Position numbers and translations under genes: made by a program. A stretch of DNA of 64,000 bases from Bacillota bacterium (GTDB lineage Bacteria > Bacillota > Clostridia > Tissierellales > Peptoniphilaceae). Under the pieces are notes generated by a model. That model was not told the DNA's origin. It ran no database searches and saw nothing but the letters and a program-made list of their open reading frames with translations. Every line of letters starts with the position of its first letter. Position 1 is the stretch's first letter. The stretch is from the NCBI GenBank assembly GCA_023442775.1, contig JAEZXH010000018.1, forward strand, positions 62,001-126,000, given 5' to 3'. Shown here in pieces: positions 9,138 through 19,606 of this stretch.

Positions 9138-10226
9138 ATGAAGAACAAACAATGGACAAAAGTCGTTGCTGGAGTCGCCCTTGGTGCAGTCCTTCTCGCA
9201 GGTTGCGGGAAAGGCCCCGAAGGCGTCGTCGCCACGGTCAACGGCGAAAATATTACCAACGAAGCCTTTGAAGAGTACTACAAGGCTAACCGCACCCAAG
9301 CCATTGCCATCTACGGCCAAGACTTCTTGAAGGAAGAAGGACCCGAGGGCAAGGAAACCATGGACCAAGTCCTCCGCGAGAACTCCTTGAAGTCTCTCGA
9401 ACAGTTGGAGATGATTCGTCAAGACGCGGAAAAACTTGGGGTCAAGATTTCCGATGAAGACGTGAATAAGAAGTACCAAGAAGCGGTGACCCAATCCGGA
9501 GGCGAAGAGGCCTTTAACAAGGAACTTCAAAACCAACACATCACCCCCGAGACCTTCAAGGGCTTTTTGAAGAACCAACTCCTCATGGACGCCTACACGA
9601 AGAAGCTCTATGACACCTTGACTCCCGAGGGAGAAGAACTCAAGAAGTACTTTGAAGAGCACAAGGATGATATCAAGGAAGTCAAGGCGTCCCACATCCT
9701 CGTCGCCGACGAAGCCAAGGCCAAGGAACTCAAGAAGCAACTCGACGAGGGCGCAGATTTTGCCACCCTCGCTAAGGAAAATTCCCAAGACCCAGGCAGT
9801 GCAGAAAATGGGGGAGACCTCGGGTTCTTCACCAAGGACGCCATGGTCAAGCCCTTCGCTGACAAAGCCTTCTCCATGGAAAAGGGAGAAATCTCCGATC
9901 CCGTCAAAACGGATTACGGCTACCACATCATCAAGGTGGAAGATGTGAAGGACGCCTATGAAGACTTCGCAGATCAACTCCCGAACCTCGCTGCAGAACA
10001 AGCGGTGAAGGATCACGTCGCTGAGGTGGAGAAGAAGGCGAAGGTCAAGGAATACATCGACTACAAGGCCGAGATTCCCATGACAGAAGCGGACGAAGCG
10101 GCTCAAAAGCAATTCGAGGAACAAAACAAAGCCTCCGAAGCTCAAACTCAACCTGCCGCCGACGCAGCAGCTCCTCAAGACGCCAATCAAGCCGCCGATC
10201 AAGCGAGCAATCAAGCCGCCCAATAA
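9138..10226 (+). CDS. prsA: Foldase lipoprotein with PpiC peptidyl-prolyl isomerase domain
   Basis: This 362-residue lipoprotein should help secreted proteins fold outside the membrane. The signal peptide ends in lipobox LLAGC. A SurA-like helical N-terminal region is followed by a parvulin domain starting VKASHILVADEAKAKEL and containing GGDLGFF and YGYHIIKVED. The C-terminal 45 residues are rich in Ala, Gln, Glu and Asp, a likely disordered tail. ATG 9138 follows AAAGGAAAGGAAG, while the ATG at 9093 lies inside the promoter. In Bacillus the related yacD lies in the same chromosomal region, after coaX. The gene has its own promoter and terminator. Confidence 0.88.
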   Translation: MKNKQWTKVVAGVALGAVLLAGCGKGPEGVVATVNGENITNEAFEEYYKANRTQAIAIYGQDFLKEEGPEGKETMDQVLRENSLKSLEQLEMIRQDAEKLGVKISDEDVNKKYQEAVTQSGGEEAFNKELQNQHITPETFKGFLKNQLLMDAYTKKLYDTLTPEGEELKKYFEEHKDDIKEVKASHILVADEAKAKELKKQLDEGADFATLAKENSQDPGSAENGGDLGFFTKDAMVKPFADKAFSMEKGEISDPVKTDYGYHIIKVEDVKDAYEDFADQLPNLAAEQAVKDHVAEVEKKAKVKEYIDYKAEIPMTEADEAAQKQFEEQNKASEAQTQPAADAAAPQDANQAADQASNQAAQ

Positions 10227-10249
10227 AGAGAGCCTTCGGGCTCTTTTTT
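10226..10249 (+). terminator. Terminator of prsA
   Basis: AGAGCC, loop TTCG and GGCTCT (10229-10244) are followed by a T-run. Confidence 0.9.
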
Positions 10250-10284
10250 CTCGGGTGAAAGTCCCATGATTTCGCCATTTTCTC

Positions 10285-10313
10285 TAGACAGTGTGGCGGA
10301 GTTTGTGTAAAAT
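10285..10313 (+). promoter_or_regulatory. Promoter for mazG-hup
   Basis: TAGACA (10285-10290), a 17-base spacer and TAAAAT (10308-10313). Confidence 0.65.
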
Positions 10314-10333
10314 ACTAACGTCAGGGGGTGTCT

Positions 10334-11800
10334 ATGGGAATTTTAAGAATTGTAGGTCTTGGGCCCTCGGATGCACGCCATCTGACCCTAGAAGCGCTCC
10401 AGGTCATTCATGGACCGGGAGAGCACATCTTGCGCACTGCCCATCACGGCGCCGTGAGTTATTTTCACGAGCACAACATCGATGTGACCAGCTTCGACGA
10501 TCTCTATGAAGAGGGCGAAACCTTTGACGCCATCTATGAGAAGATGGTGGAGATTCTCGCCGAAAAATCGCGGGACAAAGACGTCAACTTCTACGTCCCT
10601 GGCCATCCACTCATCGCCGAGCGCGCGGCACTGACTCTCGTCCATCGCGAGGACGTGAACACCGAGGTGATTTCTGGGATGAGTTTTCTCGAGCCCATGC
10701 TCACCATGGTGGGGCGCGACCCCATTGAGGGACTGAAACTCATCGACGGAGACCAGTTCCATCCCACGGATCTGGACCGCCATGTGGACACCATCGTCAC
10801 CCAGGTCTACAATCAACGGATTCTCTCGGAGCTAAAGATTGCCCTCGGGGAAATCTATGGGGACGATTTTGAAGTCTTCGCCGTCTCCGACGCGGGGATT
10901 CGCGAGAAGGAAACTCTTCTTCGCCTTCCGGTCTACGCCTTGGACCGAGATGTGGAGGCGAGTTATCAGACGAGTCTCTTCATTCCGCGGGTGCGAGAAG
11001 ATGCCTCGAAGGACTTTACCGATCTCTTGCGGATTGTGGAACGACTGCGCTCACCCGAGGGCTGTCCTTGGGATGCGGCACAAACCCATGAGAGTCTAGC
11101 ACCTCACATCGTCGAAGAGGCCTGTGAACTCTCCTACGCGTTGAAGGACAACGACGTGAATGCTGTGGTCGAGGAACTTGGCGATGTCCTGTTCCACGTC
11201 CTCATGCAGGCCCAGATTGGAGCCGAAGAGGGAGAGTTTTTCCTACAAGACGTCACCGATGCCATCTCCCAAAAACTCATCCATCGCCATCCTCACGTCT
11301 TCTCCGATTCGAAGGAGCCGGTGGACTGGGAGGCCTTGAAGGACGAGGAAAAAGAGGTTGAAGGCGTCGAAGAGACCCTGAGAAAAGCCGTCTATGGAAG
11401 ACCGGCGTTTTATGGTGCCGATGTCTTGGCCAAGCGGCTTTGTCGTCTCGGTTTTCGATGGGAGCACATCGAGGAACTCCTTCTGAAGGTCCACGAAGAG
11501 CTCAAGGAGCTTGAAGAGGCTATCTCAGAGAGGGACGAGGGTCACATTCGCGAAGAATTGGGTGATTTTTTGCTGATGACCCATCATCTCACACACTTTT
11601 TGGGGTATAATGCGGAAGACACCTTGCACATGGCACTGGAGAAGACAATCCGGCGCATGGGAGCAATGGAATCTTTGGCACACCATAGAGGAGCCAACCT
11701 CGCCGAGTGCTCTCTTGAAGAGATGGAAGCACTCTGGCAAGAGGTGAAGGCCTCCACTGAGTTTTCGTCATTACAAGGAGGATATCATGAACAAATCTGA
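10334..11800 (+). CDS. mazG: SAM-dependent methyltransferase / MazG pyrophosphohydrolase fusion (YabN type)
   Basis: This 488-residue protein joins an N-terminal tetrapyrrole-methylase-like domain (GLGPSDARHLTLEAL at the start, FYVPGHPLIAERAALT near 90) to a MazG nucleoside-triphosphate pyrophosphohydrolase domain (CPWDAAQTHESLAPHIVEEA and EELGDVLFHVLM, helix motifs with the metal-binding Glu and Asp). The family is known to hydrolyse non-canonical or excess NTPs; the role of the methylase-like part is uncertain. AGGGGG precedes ATG 10334; a GTG at 10328 is too close to that site. The 3' end overlaps hup by 14 bases. Bacillus yabN occupies the same position. Confidence 0.93.
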   Translation: MGILRIVGLGPSDARHLTLEALQVIHGPGEHILRTAHHGAVSYFHEHNIDVTSFDDLYEEGETFDAIYEKMVEILAEKSRDKDVNFYVPGHPLIAERAALTLVHREDVNTEVISGMSFLEPMLTMVGRDPIEGLKLIDGDQFHPTDLDRHVDTIVTQVYNQRILSELKIALGEIYGDDFEVFAVSDAGIREKETLLRLPVYALDRDVEASYQTSLFIPRVREDASKDFTDLLRIVERLRSPEGCPWDAAQTHESLAPHIVEEACELSYALKDNDVNAVVEELGDVLFHVLMQAQIGAEEGEFFLQDVTDAISQKLIHRHPHVFSDSKEPVDWEALKDEEKEVEGVEETLRKAVYGRPAFYGADVLAKRLCRLGFRWEHIEELLLKVHEELKELEEAISERDEGHIREELGDFLLMTHHLTHFLGYNAEDTLHMALEKTIRRMGAMESLAHHRGANLAECSLEEMEALWQEVKASTEFSSLQGGYHEQI

Positions 11801-12065
11801 ACTCGTTGCAAGCATTGCAGAAAAGAGCGACCTCAGCAAGAAGGAAGCTGAAACCGCATTGAACGCCTTCCTCTCCACCGTGGAAGAAGCCCTCATTGCT
11901 GGAGACAAGGTCCAACTCGTCGGTTTCGGAACCTTCGAAGTGCGTGAGCGCAAGGCTCGTGAAGGTCGCAACCCCCGTAATCCTGAAGAAGTGATCAAGA
12001 TCCCCGCTTCCAAGGCCCCCGTTTTCCGCGCAGGGAAGGCCCTCAAGGAAACGGTCAACAAGTAA
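11787..12065 (+). CDS. hup: HU family DNA-binding protein
   Basis: This 92-residue protein compacts and bends chromosomal DNA as a dimer. It shows the full HU pattern: MNKSELVASIAEKSDLSKKEAE helices, GDKVQLVGFGTFEVRERKAREGRNP with the beta-arm proline, then PASKAPVFRAGKALKE. A strong AAGGAGG precedes ATG 11787. The start lies inside the last codons of mazG, so basal expression follows mazG, although the strong RBS should allow heavy translation. A terminator follows. Confidence 0.96.
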   Translation: MNKSELVASIAEKSDLSKKEAETALNAFLSTVEEALIAGDKVQLVGFGTFEVRERKAREGRNPRNPEEVIKIPASKAPVFRAGKALKETVNK

Positions 12066-12070
12066 GAGGT

Positions 12071-12102
12071 GAGGCACTTGGTTTCAAGTGCCCTCTTTTT
12101 TT
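12071..12102 (+). terminator. Terminator of hup
   Basis: GAGGCACTTG (12071-12080), loop GTTT and CAAGTGCCCTC (12085-12095, one bulged base) are followed by seven T residues. Confidence 0.9.
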
Positions 12103-12118
12103 GAGTGGAGGTGAAGCC

Positions 12119-12367
12119 ATGCGCATCGATAAATTTCTGAAAAACGCCAGAATCATCAAGCGTCGTACCGTAGCGAAAGAGGCCTGTGACGGCGGGCGAG
12201 TCCTTATCAACGGAAAAGTTGCCAAGGCGGGAGACGAAGTCTCTGTCGGCGATCGCATCGAGGTCCAATTCGGGACCAATACCTTTCGTGCCGAGGTCCT
12301 CGACGTTTCCGATCATGTGCGCAAAGAGGACGCCACCGCCCTCTATCGCGCCGTGGAAGAGTTGTAA
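12119..12367 (+). CDS. rqcP: S4-domain RNA-binding protein, ribosome quality control factor
   Basis: This 82-residue protein is mostly one S4 RNA-binding domain (MRIDKFLKNARIIKRRTVAKEACDGG, then VLINGKVAKAGDEVSVGD). Its Bacillus counterpart YabO (RqcP) binds the 50S subunit and helps RqcH add alanine tails to stalled nascent chains. Context matches yabO: mazG before, divIC after. ATG 12119 follows GGAGGTGA (12107-12114). In sporeformers yabP and yabQ come next; neither is present here. Confidence 0.88.
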   Translation: MRIDKFLKNARIIKRRTVAKEACDGGRVLINGKVAKAGDEVSVGDRIEVQFGTNTFRAEVLDVSDHVRKEDATALYRAVEEL

Positions 12368-12390
12368 TTTTGACGTCTCCATGACATAAT
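12362..12390 (+). promoter_or_regulatory. Promoter for divIC, overlapping the rqcP stop
   Basis: TTGTAA (12362-12367, contains the rqcP stop TAA), a 17-base spacer and CATAAT (12385-12390). Confidence 0.55.
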
Positions 12391-12410
12391 AAAGTCAAGG
12401 GGGGATGGCC

Positions 12411-12743
12411 ATGGGTCCAAAGCAAAAACGTCGCCGCAGTATGTTGCGGGTTAAGTGTCTGTGCGTAGGTCTTATGATTCTCTGTGTTGGATTGGTCCAC
12501 TCCACGGTGCAGATGGCCCAATTGCGCCAGGATAAGGCGCGTCAACACGCGCAAAATACAGAGAAGCTCGAGGAGCTTGACCGACAGATTCAAGTCCTTG
12601 AAAGCGAGAAGAAAAAATCCGATGATGCGACCTACATCGAAGAGGTTGCCCGTCGCGACCTGGGGATGGTGAAGCCTCGGGAGATTGTCTTTATCGACAA
12701 GAACAAAGAGACGAAGATGAAGTCCTCATCAAGTGAGGAGTAA
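12411..12743 (+). CDS. divIC: Septum formation initiator family protein (DivIC/FtsB)
   Basis: This 110-residue protein is a single-pass membrane protein of the divisome. A basic cytoplasmic N-terminus is followed by one transmembrane segment (about 16-35), a coiled coil (about 40-70) and the conserved YIEEVARRDLGMVKPREIVF segment. DivIC works with FtsL and DivIB in septal wall synthesis. I prefer ATG 12411 over ATG 12405 because AAGGGGGG lies at the right distance. Position between rqcP and the S1 gene is the same as in Bacillus. Confidence 0.87.
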   Translation: MGPKQKRRRSMLRVKCLCVGLMILCVGLVHSTVQMAQLRQDKARQHAQNTEKLEELDRQIQVLESEKKKSDDATYIEEVARRDLGMVKPREIVFIDKNKETKMKSSSSEE

Positions 12744-12759
12744 GGAGGAACATTAGTCT

Positions 12760-13155
12760 ATGACAGTGGCTGTTGGTAGTATTGTAGAGGGTGTGGTCAC
12801 GGGAATCATGAAGTTTGGGGCCTTTGTCTCCTATGGAGATGATGAGAGCGGCCTCGTCCATATTTCCGAGATTTCCCACGACTACATTGAAAAGGTCGAA
12901 GACGCACTCTCGAAGGGGGACAAGGTCAAGGTGAAGGTGGTTTCCCGCGATCCTTCTGGGAAGGTGGCCCTCTCCATGAAAGCGGCGATGCCAAAGCCAG
13001 CTCCGGCCCCACGTCCTGTCCAACACCAACGGGGACAAGACTCCTCTTTTGAGGACAAACTCTCGAAGTTCTTAAAGGTCAGCAATGAAAAAATTGAATC
13101 TGTACGCCAGCGCAACAACAGTCGAAACGGTGGAAAGCGTAGAGGCAGACGATAA
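12760..13155 (+). CDS. S1 RNA-binding domain protein (YabR type)
   Basis: This 131-residue protein has one N-terminal S1 OB-fold domain (GSIVEGVVTGIMKFGAFVSY, then GLVHISEISHDYIEKVED and GDKVKVKVVSRDPSGKVALS), followed by a Pro/Gln linker and a basic tail rich in Arg and Asn. Such proteins bind RNA, probably with ribosomes, but the precise role is not settled. It corresponds to Bacillus yabR, which also follows divIC. The RBS AAGGAGGA is about 12 bases from ATG 12760. In Bacillus spoIIE comes next; here tilS does. Confidence 0.85.
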   Translation: MTVAVGSIVEGVVTGIMKFGAFVSYGDDESGLVHISEISHDYIEKVEDALSKGDKVKVKVVSRDPSGKVALSMKAAMPKPAPAPRPVQHQRGQDSSFEDKLSKFLKVSNEKIESVRQRNNSRNGGKRRGRR

Positions 13156-13196
13156 GGGCGCAGTTCGCTCCAAAAGGGGCGAGTGCACCCTTTTTT
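13154..13196 (+). terminator. Terminator after the S1 gene
   Basis: A long imperfect hairpin (AGGGCGCA..CGCTCC, loop AAAA, GGGGCGAG..TGCACCCT) is followed by a T-run at 13191-13196. Confidence 0.85.
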
Positions 13197-13209
13197 CTTG
13201 AGGTGAGCG

Positions 13210-14523
13210 ATGGATTGTTTGAACACATGCCTTGACGTTCTTCGTGAGGCAAAATTGACGACAAGGCCTCTTGTCTTAGGCTGTTCTGGTGGAGCAGATT
13301 CCACCTTCCTCCTCTACGCGCTCTCTGCCCTTCATAAGAGTTCTCCTCTCGATCTTCTCGTGGTCCACGTCCATCACCACCTCCGAGGAGAAGAGGCAAA
13401 CCGAGACGCCGCCTTCGTCGAGACCCTCTGTGGGGAACTGGGATTTGCCTTTTGCCGTGTCGACGTGGACGTGGGGGAGGAGATGCAAAAGACCGGGGAG
13501 GGCCTTGAGCTCTGCGCCCGGAGGCTTCGCCGAGAGGCGCTCCTCTCCCATGTGAAAGAGGATGGCGTGTTGCTCCTCGCCCACACCCTGGACGATCAGG
13601 CGGAATCGGTGCTCATGCACCTCATGCGGGGAGCTGGGGGAAGTGGCGCAGGGGGGATGGCTCCTCGAGAGGGACATCTCTTTCGCCCCCTTCTCTCCTT
13701 GAGGCATCGCGATCTTTGTCAGTGGTTGCGTGAACACAAAAAGACCTGGTGCGAAGACAAGACGAATCACAACATCGCCTACCATCGCAATTGGGTGCGC
13801 CACGAGGTTCTTCCCCTCCTCGCCAAAAACTATCCTCGGGTCAAAGAAGCTCTCGCCTCCTTCGCAGAACTCAGGCGAGACGATGAGGTCTATTTCGAAG
13901 CCCTTCTCCAAGAGGAGAGACCGCGTCTGTGTCGGAACATTCTCGGCGTGACCCTCATCTCATCCGAGGCAAGACTGTTGCCCAGTCCTCTTCGAAGTCG
14001 CCTCTTGCTTGGGGCGCTTCGAGAATTCTCCTGGGAGGGATGGGAACGAAGACACCTGTTCCTTCTCGAAGAGATGTTGGAGCGCGGCGAAGGGGCTCTC
14101 ATGCTTCCCCATGACCTACTCGCCGAAGGGACCGGGGAGGGGCTCTGGCTTCAGGAGAAGGAGAGCTCTTGGGAGAAGGCTCTCGACGTTGGAGTCGTCG
14201 AGACCCCCTTTGGTGTGTTTCAGGTCAAAGAGAGTGGGGGAGAGTATTCGGCGTGGACGACCTCTTGGGAAGGGGTGGCGATGTCCTCCTGTGTCCTTCG
14301 CCCTTGGAGGAGGGGAGAGAGGATGGTCCTTGAGGATGGCAGGGAAGAGAAAATCGCGAAGATTCTCTCCGATGCCAAAATCCCAAGGCCCCTTAGGGCT
14401 CGTATTCCCGTCCTCTGCCATGGAGATGACGTGTTGTGGGTCGTCGGCGTCAGGCGCGGCGGCCGTTATCAGGTAAACCAAAGAAAACAAGCTTGGGAGG
14501 TTTCTTGTGAGAGATTCTTTTGA
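13210..14523 (+). CDS. tilS: tRNA(Ile)-lysidine synthetase
   Basis: TilS attaches lysine to C34 of tRNA-Ile(CAU), changing its reading from AUG to AUA. The 437-residue protein has the PP-loop SGGADS at residues 26-31, the LLAHTLDDQAESVLMHLMRG segment that marks TilS, and C-terminal TilS domains ending near RPLRARIPVLCHGDDVLWVVGVRRG. GAGGTGAG precedes ATG 13210. Its end overlaps hpt by 17 bases. The tilS-hpt-ftsH order is widely conserved in Firmicutes. Confidence 0.95.
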   Translation: MDCLNTCLDVLREAKLTTRPLVLGCSGGADSTFLLYALSALHKSSPLDLLVVHVHHHLRGEEANRDAAFVETLCGELGFAFCRVDVDVGEEMQKTGEGLELCARRLRREALLSHVKEDGVLLLAHTLDDQAESVLMHLMRGAGGSGAGGMAPREGHLFRPLLSLRHRDLCQWLREHKKTWCEDKTNHNIAYHRNWVRHEVLPLLAKNYPRVKEALASFAELRRDDEVYFEALLQEERPRLCRNILGVTLISSEARLLPSPLRSRLLLGALREFSWEGWERRHLFLLEEMLERGEGALMLPHDLLAEGTGEGLWLQEKESSWEKALDVGVVETPFGVFQVKESGGEYSAWTTSWEGVAMSSCVLRPWRRGERMVLEDGREEKIAKILSDAKIPRPLRARIPVLCHGDDVLWVVGVRRGGRYQVNQRKQAWEVSCERFF

Positions 14524-15082
14524 ACCAACGATGGATCGTGCTGTGAAGGAAGTCCTCTATACCCGGGAAGAGATTGCTCGGAAGGTCCAACAATTGGGAG
14601 AGCGCATTACGAAAGACACCAACGAAGTGGAGGATCTCCTCGTCGTGGGCATCTTAAAAGGGGCGGTCCCCTTTCTCGCCGACTTGGTACGTGCCATGCC
14701 CCGTCCCGTGCAATTGGATTTCATGGCGGTGTCCAGTTACGGAAACGCCACCTCTTCCAGTGGGGAGGTGCGCATTTTAAAGGATCTGGACCGCTCTGTC
14801 GAGGGACGTGACGTCCTCATCGTCGAGGATATCATCGATACGGGGATTACCCTCTCCTACCTCGTGGAACTCTTTATGCGCCGCGGTGCCCGCTCGGTGA
14901 AGATTGCCACCCTTCTCTCGAAACCCTCTCGGCGGGAACGGCCCGTGGATGTGAATTACATTGGGTTTGAGATCGAGGACCTCTTTGTGGTGGGCTATGG
15001 TCTTGACTACGCGGGAGACTATCGAAATCTCCCCTACATCGGCACCTTGCGGGAGGAAGTCTATTCTACGTCGAAGGAGTAA
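14507..15082 (+). CDS. hpt: Hypoxanthine phosphoribosyltransferase
   Basis: This 191-residue salvage enzyme joins hypoxanthine or guanine to PRPP. The PRPP-binding motif VLIVEDIIDTGITLS lies near residue 103, and the base-recognition region VDVNYIGFEIEDLFVVGYGLDYAGDYRNLPYIG is intact. I take GTG 14507 because GGGAGG lies 6 bases before it; ATG 14531 is the alternative and would remove 8 residues. The gene overlaps tilS and is therefore co-translated. A promoter for ftsH follows. Confidence 0.94.
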   Translation: MRDSFEPTMDRAVKEVLYTREEIARKVQQLGERITKDTNEVEDLLVVGILKGAVPFLADLVRAMPRPVQLDFMAVSSYGNATSSSGEVRILKDLDRSVEGRDVLIVEDIIDTGITLSYLVELFMRRGARSVKIATLLSKPSRRERPVDVNYIGFEIEDLFVVGYGLDYAGDYRNLPYIGTLREEVYSTSKE

Positions 15083-15085
15083 ACG

Positions 15086-15094
15086 TGGTATAAT
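15086..15094 (+). promoter_or_regulatory. Extended -10 promoter for ftsH
   Basis: TG-G-TATAAT (15086-15094) starts just after the hpt stop. The -35 region is poor. Confidence 0.6.
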
Positions 15095-15136
15095 GAAAGG
15101 ACATACGTAAACTCACAGACAAGAAGGAGGCAATCT

Positions 15137-17074
<1,938 letters not shown>

Positions 17075-17084
17075 GAGACAAACT

Positions 17085-17113
17085 AAAAGAGACCCCTCTG
17101 GGGTCTCTTTTTT
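17085..17113. terminator. Bidirectional terminator between ftsH and the penicillin-binding protein gene
   Basis: AAAAGAGACCCC, loop TCT and GGGGTCTCTTTT (17085-17111) have T-runs on both strands, so one hairpin serves the two convergent genes. Confidence 0.9.
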
Positions 17114-19484
17114 AATCGTCGTTATTGTCAGAGGAGCGACGTTTCTTCTTCGTCGTCTTCTTGTCGTTGTTATTGTTGTCCGAGGACTTCTTCTTTTTCT
17201 TGGAGTCTTTGTCCTCGTCGTCATCACTGGACTTGCGGATAATGGGGCGATAGAGCTTCTTCGTGTTCTTCGGACTGGTTCCGTCGACGAAGTACTCTGT
17301 GTACCCGGCGCCAGAGATGTACTTCCGGTAGATGCCATCGGGCTTTTCGAAGTCCTTGTCCTCAAGGTCTTCATGAATGGGCCGCATCAGAGCGCGCCAC
17401 AGACGAGCCGCCATCCGAGAGTGATCGAGAAGGGGAGTATTGTCATCGTTTCCGATCCACACGGAGCAGGTGTAGTAGGGGGTGTATCCCACGAACCAGG
17501 AATCCCGCTTCGAGTTCGTCGTTCCCGTCTTGCCCGCTTCGTGCATGTTGGGAAGATTGGCGTAAGTTCCCGTTCCTCGGCGGACCACGTCTTGAAGCAT
17601 GGAGGTCAAGATGTAGGCATTTTGCGGGGAGGTGACTTGTTTTCCTTGGCGTGGAGCGGTGTAGAGCTCTTCTCCCGTCGCCGAGGTAATACTATTGACG
17701 AAGGTGGGCTTCATATACATCCCTTGATTAGATAGGGCGGTAAAGGCCCCCGCCATCTCCAAGGGGCTGATGCCGTAAGTCATGCCGCCCAGGGAGAGAG
17801 CCGCAAAGTTGTAGTCGTTAAACTGGGCGTTTTGTTCCGGAGTGATGAGAGAGGTGACCCCAATCTCGCGGAGGGTGTCCGCAATCTTGGCCACACTTGC
17901 AGCATCGTCGTTTTTCACAATATCTCGCGCCACGAGGACGGCACCGACGTTGGAGGATTTGACCACGAGGTTTCGCACCGTGGTCCACCCTTGATAGCCG
18001 GCGACGTTTTTCGGCGCGTAGGGGGTGCGTGCGCTCTTGCGAAGCGGCGCATCGTGATAGGCGTCTCCGGCGGTGATGCCGTTGTTCATCGCCGTGAGAT
18101 AGACGGAGATGGGCTTGATGGAGGACCCGGGCTGGCGAGGATTCTTCGCGCGGTTCAAGAGATTGCTCCCCGAGATTCCGCGGCCACCTAAGATCGCCTT
18201 GACTTCCCCCGTGTGTTGATCCATGAGGACCGCCCCCACTTGGGGTTGAGGAATGCCGTTGTCGTCTAGGTGATCGCCTCGGAAGTATTGACCGTCGCTG
18301 ACCACGCTCTCTAAGTGTTGTTGCATGCCGAGATTCAGGGAGGTGTGAATCTGCAGGCCGCCGTTGTAGAGGAGGTGATTCGCCTCTTCTGGGCTGTGCC
18401 CTTGGTCGGCAAGAATCTGGAGGACTTCATCCTTGACCGCGTCCACAAAGTAGGAGGAGAGTCCCTTCACAGAACGCTTTCCGAGGGCGAGTTGAATCGG
18501 GCTCTCCAGGGCCTCATAATACTGCACCTCGGTGATGAGAGCGAGATCGAGCATCTTCTTCAAGATGAGCTCTTGGCGCTCTTTACTCACCGGGTTGAAG
18601 ACGGCTTTTCCCATCTCCACTTGCCCGGAGCGGATTTGCCGATAGTCGTGGATGTCAATCTTTTGAAGATTCAAAAGCTCTTCCGCACGGGCGCGGTCCT
18701 CTTCGGTGACTTCTTTCGGTTGGCGAAGTGGAATGAGGACGACTTGCGCACTGGCGATGTCGTCCCCCTCTTCAAAGGGCACGACGTTGTAGGGAGTGTA
18801 CTTCGTGGGGCGGTTGGTAATCCCGGCGATAAGGGCACTTTCCGCCAAGCTCAGTTCCGAGACGTCCTTGTCGAAGAAGGTCCTTGCCGCAGCTTGGACC
18901 CCGACGGTTCCCTTGGAAAAGCTGGCCGAGTTGAGATACGCCTCGAGAATCTGGGGTTTTGACAGGGCACTTTCCAACTGGAAGGCGTAGTAGACGTCTT
19001 GAAGTTTCCTGAAGACGTCCTTGCTCTGGTTGGTATAGAGATTCTTCGCCAACTGCATGGTCAACGTCGACGCTCCTTGGGCAAAGGAGCGGGTCTTGAT
19101 GTCGTGAACCAACGCACCGCCGACGCGTTTGAAATCGACGCCGCCGTGTTGGTAGAATCGCTCGTCTTCAATGGCCACCACCGCATCTTGAAGGTGTTGG
19201 GGGATGCGGTCCAAGGGGACGTATTCCATAAACTCGTTTTGGACGAGTTTTTCCACGAGTTGGTCTTGATCGTCAAAGACCACCGAAGTCTCCGAGAGGG
19301 ACGCGCGGTAATTCTTTGGGTCGATCTCCGGCGCAGATTTTAGCACCGAGAGAACCACAGAGCCAATCACAGTACAAAATGCGATGGCGAGAAGACAGAG
19401 AAAGAGGACCAGGACCTTAAAGAAGGTCAGGGGATGGGCGCCTCTTCGATGGCGACGCGCATGGCGTCGGTTGGATGATTGCAT
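17112..19484 (-). CDS. Class A penicillin-binding protein (PBP1A family)
   Basis: This 790-residue bifunctional enzyme polymerises and cross-links peptidoglycan. A short cytoplasmic stretch rich in Arg and His is followed by one transmembrane helix (about 20-45). The glycosyltransferase 51 domain has EDERFYQHGGVD and GASTLTMQLAKNL. The transpeptidase domain has the Ser-x-x-Lys site in PGSSIKPIS, SSN in VKSSNVGA, and KTG in AGKTGTTNSKRDSWFVGY. The last 40 residues are runs of Lys, Asp, Ser and Asn. I start at the CAT complement at 19484, preceded by GGGAGGA; an upstream in-frame ATG lies inside the promoter. Confidence 0.94.
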   Translation of the reverse strand: MQSSNRRHARRHRRGAHPLTFFKVLVLFLCLLAIAFCTVIGSVVLSVLKSAPEIDPKNYRASLSETSVVFDDQDQLVEKLVQNEFMEYVPLDRIPQHLQDAVVAIEDERFYQHGGVDFKRVGGALVHDIKTRSFAQGASTLTMQLAKNLYTNQSKDVFRKLQDVYYAFQLESALSKPQILEAYLNSASFSKGTVGVQAAARTFFDKDVSELSLAESALIAGITNRPTKYTPYNVVPFEEGDDIASAQVVLIPLRQPKEVTEEDRARAEELLNLQKIDIHDYRQIRSGQVEMGKAVFNPVSKERQELILKKMLDLALITEVQYYEALESPIQLALGKRSVKGLSSYFVDAVKDEVLQILADQGHSPEEANHLLYNGGLQIHTSLNLGMQQHLESVVSDGQYFRGDHLDDNGIPQPQVGAVLMDQHTGEVKAILGGRGISGSNLLNRAKNPRQPGSSIKPISVYLTAMNNGITAGDAYHDAPLRKSARTPYAPKNVAGYQGWTTVRNLVVKSSNVGAVLVARDIVKNDDAASVAKIADTLREIGVTSLITPEQNAQFNDYNFAALSLGGMTYGISPLEMAGAFTALSNQGMYMKPTFVNSITSATGEELYTAPRQGKQVTSPQNAYILTSMLQDVVRRGTGTYANLPNMHEAGKTGTTNSKRDSWFVGYTPYYTCSVWIGNDDNTPLLDHSRMAARLWRALMRPIHEDLEDKDFEKPDGIYRKYISGAGYTEYFVDGTSPKNTKKLYRPIIRKSSDDDEDKDSKKKKKSSDNNNNDKKTTKKKRRSSDNNDD

Positions 19485-19529
19485 AGAAGTTCCTCCCTTA
19501 CCAAAAGTTTCCACTTCAGGTTTCTTCTC

Positions 19530-19538
19530 ATTATACCA
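19530..19538 (-). promoter_or_regulatory. Extended -10 promoter for the penicillin-binding protein gene
   Basis: On the minus strand TG-G-TATAAT occupies 19538-19530. No clear -35 is seen. Confidence 0.6.
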
Positions 19539-19575
19539 CACTCGTCGTTTTTACCGCCACGACCCGGACAATCCC

Positions 19576-19606
19576 AAAGAAAAAAAGACCCCCCGAGGGG
19601 GGAGTC
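19576..19606 (-). terminator. Terminator of the amino-acid permease gene
   Basis: Read on the minus strand, GACTCCCCCC, loop TCG and GGGGGGTC are followed by seven T residues, directly after the stop codon. Confidence 0.88.
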
